The notes beneath the pieces were generated by a model. It ran no database searches, was not told the origin of the DNA, and saw nothing but the letters and a program-made list of their open reading frames with translations. The position numbers and the translations under genes were made by a program. This document shows positions 57,796 to 64,000 of a stretch of 64,000 bases of DNA, in pieces. Every line of letters starts with the position of its first letter. Positions within the stretch are counted from its first letter, which is position 1. Source of the stretch: Rhodococcoides fascians A44A (lineage in GTDB: Bacteria > Actinomycetota > Actinomycetes > Mycobacteriales > Mycobacteriaceae); NCBI RefSeq assembly GCF_000760735.1, contig NZ_JMEX01000008.1, positions 1,362,394-1,426,393 on the forward strand, written 5' to 3'.

Positions 57796-60606
57796 GTGAC
57801 TGTTCCAGTGGACGCAACGCCCCAGCACCGCTACACCGCGGATGTGGCCGCGCGCATCGAGAAGCAATGGCAAGACCTGTGGGAAGAGCAGGGCACGTTC
57901 GACGCTCCCAACCCGGTCGGTGCGCTTGCCGGTGACGTCCCGAAGGACAAGCTCTTCGTTCAGGACATGTTCCCGTACCCGTCGGGCAGTGGCCTTCACG
58001 TCGGTCACCCGCTCGGGTACATCGCGACGGACGTGTTCGCGCGCTTCCACCGCATGCACGGACGCAACGTTCTGCACGCGCTCGGATACGACGCCTTCGG
58101 TCTGCCTGCGGAGCAGTACGCCGTCCAGACGGGTACGCATCCGCGGACGACGACGGAGGCGAACATCGCGAACATGCGTCGCCAGCTGGGACGCCTCGGC
58201 CTCGGTCATGACCGGCGTCGATCCCTGGCGACGACGGATGTCGACTTCTATCACTGGACGCAGTGGATCTTCCTGCAGATCTTCAACTCCTGGTACGACG
58301 AGGAGCAGCAGAAGGCGCGCCCCATCTCGGAGCTGGAATCGTCGTTCGCCGACGGCTCGCGGGCGCTCGAGGACGGCCGGGAGTGGTCGGCTCTGTCGGC
58401 GGCGGAGAAGGCTGCGGTGCTGGATTCGTTCCGCCTCGTGTACGAGTCCAATTCGCTGGTCAACTGGTGCCCCGGCTTGGGTACGGTGCTGGCGAACGAG
58501 GAGGTCACGGCCGACGGTCGCAGCGACCGTGGCAACTTCCCGGTGTTCCGAAAGAACCTGAAGCAGTGGATGATGCGTATCACTGCGTACTCGGACCGCT
58601 TGATCGACGACCTCGAGTACCTCGATTGGCCGGACAAGGTCAAGACGATGCAACGCAACTGGATCGGTCGATCGCGCGGCGCCGAGGTGTCGTTCGGTGA
58701 CATCACGGTGTTCACGACGCGGCCGGACACGCTGTTCGGTGCCAGTTACGTGGTGCTCGCGCCCGAACACGACTTGGTCGACGGTCTGGTGGCTGCTTCG
58801 TGGCCCGACGGTGTGTCGGAGATCTGGACCGGCGGCGCCGCGACTCCCGCGGAAGCCGTTGCAGCGTACCGCTCTTCGATCGCCGCGAAGTCCGACCTGG
58901 AGCGTCAGGAGAACAAGGAGAAGACCGGTGTCTTCACCGGCTCCTACGCCGTCAATCCCGTCAACGGTGAACAGGTCCCGGTGTTCATCGCGGACTACGT
59001 CCTCACCGGCTACGGCACGGGCGCGATCATGGCGGTGCCGTCCCACGACCAACGCGACTGGGAATTCGCCACGAAGTTCGGGCTGCCCATCCGCGAGGTC
59101 ATCTCGGGCGGAGATGTCACCGAAGCCGCATACACCGGCGACGGCCCGTTGGTGAACTCCGGCTTCCTGGACGGGCTTTCGGTCGACGACGCCAAGGCCG
59201 CCATCGTGAAGAAGCTGGAAGCCGACGGCACGGGCACCGGCAAGATCCAGTACAAGCTGCGGGACTGGCTGTTCGCCCGTCAGCGGTACTGGGGCGAACC
59301 GTTCCCCATCGTCTACGACGCCGACGGCAATGCCCACGCACTCCCGGACAGTGTGCTCCCCGTTCAGCTTCCCGAGGTCGAAGACTACGCACCGGTCTCC
59401 TTCGACCCGGACGACGCAAGCTCCGAGCCGTCCCCGCCCCTGGCGAAGGCGTCGGATTGGGTGGAGGTGGAGCTGGATCTCGGTGACGGGCTGCAGACGT
59501 ACCGCCGCGACACCAATGTGATGCCGCAGTGGGCGGGTAGCTCGTGGTACCAGCTGCGGTACATCGATCCGACCAACTCGGAGACGTTCGCGGACCCGGA
59601 GAACGAGAAGTACTGGACGGGGCCGCGTCCGGAGATCCACGGCCCGAACGATCCGGGCGGCGTCGATCTGTACGTCGGCGGCGTCGAGCATGCGGTGCTG
59701 CACCTGCTGTACTCGCGGTTCTGGCACAAGGTGCTGTTCGATCTGGGGCATGTCAGCTCGAGCGAGCCGTACCGTCGCCTCTACAACCAGGGCTACATCC
59801 AGGCCTATGCGTTCACCGATGCGCGTGGCGTCTACGTTCCGGCCGAGGAGGTCGAAGAACGCGACGGCGGGTACTTCTACCAGGGCGAACCCGTCAACCG
59901 CGAGTACGGGAAGATGGGCAAGAGCCTGAAGAACTCGGTCTCGCCCGACGACATCTTCACCGAGTACGGTGCCGACACCCTGCGTGTGTACGAGATGTCG
60001 ATGGGTCCGCTGGACACCTCGCGTCCGTGGGCGACCAAGGACGTCGTCGGCGCGCAGCGTTTCCTGCAGCGTGTGTGGCGTCTGGTGCTCGACGAGGAGA
60101 CCGGCGCTGTGCGCGTCACCGACGACAAGCCCACCGAGGACACGTTGCGCGTCCTCAACCGGGTGATCGACGGTGTGGAGGCGGATTACACTGCGCTGCG
60201 CGACAATACGGCCGGTGCCAAGCTCATCGAGCTCACCAACCATCTCACGAAGGCGTATCCGGACGGTGCACCGCGCGGTGTCGTGGAGCCGCTGGTCCTG
60301 ATGCTCGCGCCGATGGCTCCGCATCTGTCCGAGGAGCTGTGGAAGCTGCTTGGCCACGATCGTTCTCTCGCCCACGGGCCGTTCCCGCGGGTGGAGAAGA
60401 AGTGGCTCGTCGCGGATACCGTCGACTATCCGATCCAGGTCAACGGCAAGGTCCGTAGCCGTGTCTCCGTACCTGCCGATTCAGCTCCGGCCGACGTCGA
60501 GAAAATCGCGTTGGAGGACGAGAAGATCGCAGCCCTGCTGGACGGAAAGGCGCCGACGAAGGTCATCGTCATTCCGGGGCGCATGGTCAATATCGTTCTG
60601 AAGTAA
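57796..60606 (+). CDS. leuS: Leucyl-tRNA synthetase
   Basis: A 936-residue class I synthetase. The ATP-binding motif HVGH is at residues 68-71 in [15 protein letters not shown], the KMSKS-type loop is KMGKS at 706-710, and the editing (CP1) domain includes [19 protein letters not shown]. The C-terminal anticodon-binding part ends [13 protein letters not shown]. It begins with GTG at 57796, divergent from the SdpI gene. Length is normal. Confidence 0.97.
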   Translation: MTVPVDATPQHRYTADVAARIEKQWQDLWEEQGTFDAPNPVGALAGDVPKDKLFVQDMFPYPSGSGLHVGHPLGYIATDVFARFHRMHGRNVLHALGYDAFGLPAEQYAVQTGTHPRTTTEANIANMRRQLGRLGLGHDRRRSLATTDVDFYHWTQWIFLQIFNSWYDEEQQKARPISELESSFADGSRALEDGREWSALSAAEKAAVLDSFRLVYESNSLVNWCPGLGTVLANEEVTADGRSDRGNFPVFRKNLKQWMMRITAYSDRLIDDLEYLDWPDKVKTMQRNWIGRSRGAEVSFGDITVFTTRPDTLFGASYVVLAPEHDLVDGLVAASWPDGVSEIWTGGAATPAEAVAAYRSSIAAKSDLERQENKEKTGVFTGSYAVNPVNGEQVPVFIADYVLTGYGTGAIMAVPSHDQRDWEFATKFGLPIREVISGGDVTEAAYTGDGPLVNSGFLDGLSVDDAKAAIVKKLEADGTGTGKIQYKLRDWLFARQRYWGEPFPIVYDADGNAHALPDSVLPVQLPEVEDYAPVSFDPDDASSEPSPPLAKASDWVEVELDLGDGLQTYRRDTNVMPQWAGSSWYQLRYIDPTNSETFADPENEKYWTGPRPEIHGPNDPGGVDLYVGGVEHAVLHLLYSRFWHKVLFDLGHVSSSEPYRRLYNQGYIQAYAFTDARGVYVPAEEVEERDGGYFYQGEPVNREYGKMGKSLKNSVSPDDIFTEYGADTLRVYEMSMGPLDTSRPWATKDVVGAQRFLQRVWRLVLDEETGAVRVTDDKPTEDTLRVLNRVIDGVEADYTALRDNTAGAKLIELTNHLTKAYPDGAPRGVVEPLVLMLAPMAPHLSEELWKLLGHDRSLAHGPFPRVEKKWLVADTVDYPIQVNGKVRSRVSVPADSAPADVEKIALEDEKIAALLDGKAPTKVIVIPGRMVNIVLK

Positions 60607-60692
60607 TCCCCTACCGAGTGGACCCATCCTTTGAGGATGAGACTTGCGATCAGCGGTGCCACAGGGGGCATGGGTGCGCTTTAATCTGTCTC

Positions 60693-61955
60693 ATGTCACG
60701 AGTTGGTAAAGGCTTCTTGGTCGGCGTGGTCGCTGCCGTGGTCGTCGGGTCGAGTGCGTTCGTTGCCCAGGCGGATCCGGGGCCCGGGTCGCCCATTCCG
60801 GCGAACGATCCGTTCTACAGCTACGACGGGTCTCTCGACGTTGCGCCGGGCACGGTGCTGCGGAGTCGGCCGATGGTGTTCGCAACGCCGACCCTGACCA
60901 CGCCGATCACCGGGGATCAGGTGCTGTTCCGCACCACCGATCAACAGGGTCGCGGCGCGGTCACCGCGGCGGCCGTTCTCCGACCGCTGATTCCCGGCCC
61001 GACCAAGATCGTCTCGTACCACATGGCGTACGACGCTCTCGGATCGCAGTGCGACCCGTCCTACACCCTCAGCGGTGGTGCGACGAGTCCTATTGCCGAG
61101 GCGGAGCAGGCAGTGATCGCGGGTTACCTCGCTGCGGGATACACCGTCGTCGCGCCGGATTACGAAGGTGAAGAACTAGAGTGGACGATCGGACGACAGT
61201 CCGGATACGCGGCGCTGGACGGTATTCGCGCGGCCGAGCAGTTCCTGCAGGTGCCGACGTCGACTCCCGTTGGGATGATCGGATACTCGGGTGGCTCGGT
61301 TCCGACGCAGTGGGGTGCCGAGGTTGCACCGAGTTACGCTCCGGAGCTCAACCTTGTCGGCGTCGCGGCGGGTGGTCTCCCGGTCGACCTCGCGCACAAT
61401 CTTCCTTACGTCAGCGGAAGCGCGCAGTGGGCGGGTGTGATTCCGGCACTCATCGTCGCGTACCAGCGGGCGTACGGACTGAACACGAGCGAATTCGTCT
61501 CGGACTACGGGCTGCAGGTGATGGACCAGGTGGATCAGGAGTGCATCGCGCAGTTCGCCGACGACTACCCCACCCTCACCGATGCAGACATGGTGAAGGC
61601 GCCGTACACGTCACTTCTGGATGTGCCGGAGGTAGTCGAGGCGATCAACGACAACATCATGGGCACCGCAGGTACACCGCGTGTTCCGATGTTCTTGGCC
61701 GTTGGCCACGCGGATCCGATCGGTGACACCATCATGATCACTGCCGACGTTCAGGCGCTTGCACACCAGTACTGCAGCCAGGGCGTCGACGTCCAGTACT
61801 CGCAGTACGACGGGTTGACGCACGGCGAGGCTTTTCCGCCGTTCGAGGCCCAGGGGCTGCTGTTCATGACCGAGCGTTTCTCGGGGGCTCCGACGCACAG
61901 CAATTGCGCCACGATTCCCCCGGGCAACAGCCTCGCGCCGACGCCGGTGCCCTAG
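60693..61955 (+). CDS. Secreted lipase (LIP family, PF03583)
   Basis: A 420-residue exported hydrolase. The signal peptide is residues 1-27 with cleavage at AQA-DP. The LIP family is shown by DPFYSYDGSLDVAPGTVLRS, VSYHMAYDALGSQCDPSYTL and the nucleophile elbow GYSGGS with Ser199; VGHADPIGD and GLTHGEAFPP supply the Asp and His candidates. It probably hydrolyses triacylglycerols or related esters outside the cell. It follows leuS by 86 bp and ends overlapping a convergent SDR gene by 4 bp. Confidence 0.88.
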   Translation: MSRVGKGFLVGVVAAVVVGSSAFVAQADPGPGSPIPANDPFYSYDGSLDVAPGTVLRSRPMVFATPTLTTPITGDQVLFRTTDQQGRGAVTAAAVLRPLIPGPTKIVSYHMAYDALGSQCDPSYTLSGGATSPIAEAEQAVIAGYLAAGYTVVAPDYEGEELEWTIGRQSGYAALDGIRAAEQFLQVPTSTPVGMIGYSGGSVPTQWGAEVAPSYAPELNLVGVAAGGLPVDLAHNLPYVSGSAQWAGVIPALIVAYQRAYGLNTSEFVSDYGLQVMDQVDQECIAQFADDYPTLTDADMVKAPYTSLLDVPEVVEAINDNIMGTAGTPRVPMFLAVGHADPIGDTIMITADVQALAHQYCSQGVDVQYSQYDGLTHGEAFPPFEAQGLLFMTERFSGAPTHSNCATIPPGNSLAPTPVP

Positions 61956-62737
61956 AGCAGCGTGGGTAGGACTCCCCCGTCGACTCTGACCGCTGCGCCG
62001 TTGGTGGCCGAGGCGACCGGGCTGGCCAGGAACGTCACCATGTTCGCGATTTCGGCCGGTTCGATGAAACGTTGCAGCAGGGACGTCGTGTTGGAGCTCG
62101 CGATGGCAGATTTCAGGTCGTCGACGGGGATGGACCGCGCCGCGGCGAGAGCGTCGACGGTCCGTGCGACTCCGTCGGAGTAGGTGGGGCCACCGAGGAC
62201 CGAATTGACGGTCACAGCAGTGCCTTTCGTGAGCTTGGCCAACCCGTTCCCCAGGGACAGCATCGCGGTCTTGGTCGTGCCGTAGTGGATCATGTCGGGC
62301 GGCACGTCGACTCCGGATTCACTGCTGACGAACAGGATTCGTCCCCAGCCACGCCCCAGCATGCCGGGCATGAGGCGTCGGGCCAGACGCACTCCGCTCA
62401 TGACGTTGACGTCGAAGTATCGCTGCCAGTCGTCGTCGGAGATGTCGGTGAAGGGTGTGAGTTCGAACAGACCGACGTTGTTCACGAGGATGTCGACGTC
62501 CCCGAGCCGGTCGAGAAGGAGTTCGACGTCGGTGGCCACGGCGAAGTCGGCGACGATTCCGCGGACGGTGGCGTCGGGGGCGTGGTGTTGCAGTGATTCG
62601 ACGGCACGATCGAGCCGCGCGGTGTCGCGGCCGTTGATCGTCACGTCGACGCCTTCGGCGAGCAGCGCCCGCGCGACGGCGTATCCGATTCCTTCGGTGG
62701 AACCGCTGACGAATGCCGATTTTCCGGTGAGGTTCAT
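61952..62737 (-). CDS. SDR family oxidoreductase
   Basis: A 261-residue short-chain dehydrogenase/reductase. The cofactor motif is SGSTEGIG (TGxxxGxG type) near residues 12-19, NNVG is near 90, and the catalytic set includes FVSSESGVDVPPDMIHYGTT followed by K (YxxxK). Such enzymes reduce or oxidise a carbonyl with NAD(P)H. Start choices at 62761, 62743 and 62737 are all in frame; MNLTGKSAF at 62737 fits the family best. It is divergent from the BTAD regulator. Confidence 0.85.
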   Translation of the reverse strand: MNLTGKSAFVSGSTEGIGYAVARALLAEGVDVTINGRDTARLDRAVESLQHHAPDATVRGIVADFAVATDVELLLDRLGDVDILVNNVGLFELTPFTDISDDDWQRYFDVNVMSGVRLARRLMPGMLGRGWGRILFVSSESGVDVPPDMIHYGTTKTAMLSLGNGLAKLTKGTAVTVNSVLGGPTYSDGVARTVDALAAARSIPVDDLKSAIASSNTTSLLQRFIEPAEIANMVTFLASPVASATNGAAVRVDGGVLPTLL

Positions 62738-62800
62738 GTACATGCGTCGATCGTCGTGCACGTCGATCAGCGGCCGATCAGCGCGAACTAGAATCGCAGC

Positions 62801-64000
62801 GTGAGCGAGCTTCGGATCCGCGTTCTCGGCCCGGTGGAGGTGGAGATCGACGGTATGCCGGTGCGCATCTCGAAGCCGCGGCTACGCGAGATGCTCTGCC
62901 TGCTGGTGATCGCTCGCGGTAGGACGGTGCGCACGTCGAGTCTCGTCGACGATCTGTGGGAGGACGCACCTGCGGGTGCACTCGGCATCGTGCAGACCTT
63001 CGTGGGTGAGCTTCGGAAGATCCTGGAGCCTGGCAGGCCGGCGCGCACTCCCCCGACGACGTTGGTGACCAGGGGTGCCGGATACGCACTCGTTCTGGCC
63101 GCCGACGCGGTGGATCTGTGGCGCGCGGAGCAGTTGGTTCGGGACGACGAGCCCGAGCATGCACTCGAGCAGTGGAGCGGACATACGTTCGAGGAGTTCG
63201 CGGATCGTGCGTGGGCAACGGGAGAACGCGCGCGAATCGCAGAGCTCAGGGCCGGTGCCGTGGAGCGACGTGCGGAGGCGCGGATCGCCGAGGGCAAGGG
63301 GGACAGCATCATTGCGTCACTCGACCGCCACGTCGACGAGCACCCGTGGCGTGAGGAGGGGTGGCGTCTGTTGGCTGTCGCGTTGTACGGGGCGGGTCGG
63401 CAGGGTGACGCGCTCGAGGTTCTGCGGCGTGCTCGCGAGACGTTCGTTCGTGGGCTGGGCCTCGATCCGAGTGATCGCCTGGCAAGTCTGGAACAGCGTA
63501 TTCTGACGCGGGATTCTGGGCTGCTCTCTCACGGTAGCTCTGTCCTGATGCAGACTGCGGCAGCGCAGGCTCGCGGCGGAGCGCGATCGCAGATCGAAAG
63601 TGCTACAGCGCTTCTGCCGCTTCTTGCCCAGTCCGGATCGGTCGACGCCGCCACCGAGCAGCGCGTGGCGACGATCCGCGCTGCCGAGCAATTCGGTGAT
63701 CCGGAGCTGACGGCACGCGTCATCGTGGGCTACGACGTTCCGGGAGTCTGGACGCGGTCCGACGATCCGGCGAAATCAGCGGCCATCGTCGAGGCCGCCG
63801 ACCGGACTCTGGCGATCCTCCCGCCGACGGCATCGACCCGGGTACGGGCCCGTCTGCTGGCGACGATCGCGATGGAATCTCGTGGCGTGGACAGCCGGAT
63901 GGACGAGGCACGAGAGGCCGAGCGGCTGGCGCGGACCCTCGCCGACCCGGCGCTACTCTGCCTCGCGCTGAGCGCACGCTATCTGCAGACGTGTCGGAGG
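62801..64000 (+). CDS. BTAD/AfsR-type transcriptional regulator, N-terminal part
   Basis: The gene runs off the right edge; 400 codons are present. An OmpR-like winged helix covers about 1-95 (LRIRVLGPVEVEIDGMPVRI, REMLCLLVIARGRTVRTSSL), followed by a BTAD domain to about 235 (DRHVDEHPWREEGWRLLAVA, YGAGRQGDALEVLRRARETF) and helical repeats. Many members add an AAA or NB-ARC ATPase, which is not visible here. It starts with GTG at 62801, 6 bp after TAGAAT, so the mRNA is probably leaderless. It may control the divergent SDR gene. Confidence 0.88.
   Translation, partial: MSELRIRVLGPVEVEIDGMPVRISKPRLREMLCLLVIARGRTVRTSSLVDDLWEDAPAGALGIVQTFVGELRKILEPGRPARTPPTTLVTRGAGYALVLAADAVDLWRAEQLVRDDEPEHALEQWSGHTFEEFADRAWATGERARIAELRAGAVERRAEARIAEGKGDSIIASLDRHVDEHPWREEGWRLLAVALYGAGRQGDALEVLRRARETFVRGLGLDPSDRLASLEQRILTRDSGLLSHGSSVLMQTAAAQARGGARSQIESATALLPLLAQSGSVDAATEQRVATIRAAEQFGDPELTARVIVGYDVPGVWTRSDDPAKSAAIVEAADRTLAILPPTASTRVRARLLATIAMESRGVDSRMDEAREAERLARTLADPALLCLALSARYLQTCRR

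Noticed and set aside
57265-60375. A minus-strand open frame of about 1036 codons opposite leuS.
   Set aside because: Antisense shadow of leuS; composition is noise-like and it overlaps the SdpI gene region.

Overview
This window is a high-GC actinobacterial chromosome segment spanning the replication origin. Gene content and order (crgA-ppiA-cwsA-tRNA-Ala/Ile-gyrA-gyrB-dciA-recF-gnd-dnaN-oriC-dnaA-rpmH-rnpA-yidD-yidC-jag-rsmG-parA-parB-cwlM-trxA-trxB-anti-sigma-sigM-murJ-DUF6049-NUDIX-cca) match the origin region of mycolic-acid actinobacteria. A Rhodococcus/Rhodococcoides-type organism fits best; the genus is an inference from synteny and protein style, not from a database search. The window runs opposite to the usual map: dnaA, dnaN, recF, gyrB and gyrA lie on the minus strand.

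Layout. 1-8.4 kb: start of a TrpG/PabA-type amidotransferase, DUF881 protein, crgA, PH-domain membrane protein, rhomboid protease, ppiA, cwsA-like gene, DUF1023 hydrolase, diguanylate cyclase and acyl-ACP desaturase. 8.4-15.4 kb: tRNA-Ala, a DLW-39-like micropeptide gene, tRNA-Ile, DUF3566 protein, gyrA, gyrB. 15.4-17.5 kb: a two-gene redox pair (iron-sulfur flavin reductase plus a protein with a diiron-type signature) between gyrB and dciA. 17.7-24.5 kb: dciA, recF, gnd, dnaN, oriC, dnaA and a second DnaA-box region. 24.5-27.3 kb: the rpmH-rnpA-yidD-yidC-jag operon. 27.3-29.25 kb: a gene-free block with six parS sites. 29.26-33.1 kb: rsmG, parA (two more parS sites inside its first codons), parB and a GNAT-like gene. 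33.1-46.4 kb: cwlM, trxA/trxB, sigM with its putative anti-sigma factor, the MurJ-pseudokinase fusion, DUF6049, NUDIX and CCA-adding enzyme. 46.4-64 kb: accessory and metabolic genes (MFS, NAD(P)-binding protein/TetR pair, YqgE, glutamate decarboxylase, SBF-like transporter/LysR pair, two secreted lipases, a second GGDEF protein, a DUF1648 plus SdpI gene pair, leuS, an SDR and a truncated BTAD regulator).

The genes form a replication, segregation and cell-envelope hub: initiation (DnaA, DnaN, DciA, RecF, gyrase), origin segregation (ParA, ParB, parS), membrane insertion and RNA processing (YidC, YidD, RnpA, RpmH, Jag), and peptidoglycan or division control (CrgA, CwsA, CwlM, MurJ).

The least ordinary features are the parS-rich gene-free block, DnaA-box clusters about 20 kb from oriC around crgA, the diiron-type/reductase pair within the origin gene cluster, long inverted repeats with possible operator or terminator roles, and an SdpI-like system split over two genes. 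No insertion sequences, prophage genes or CRISPR arrays were seen.
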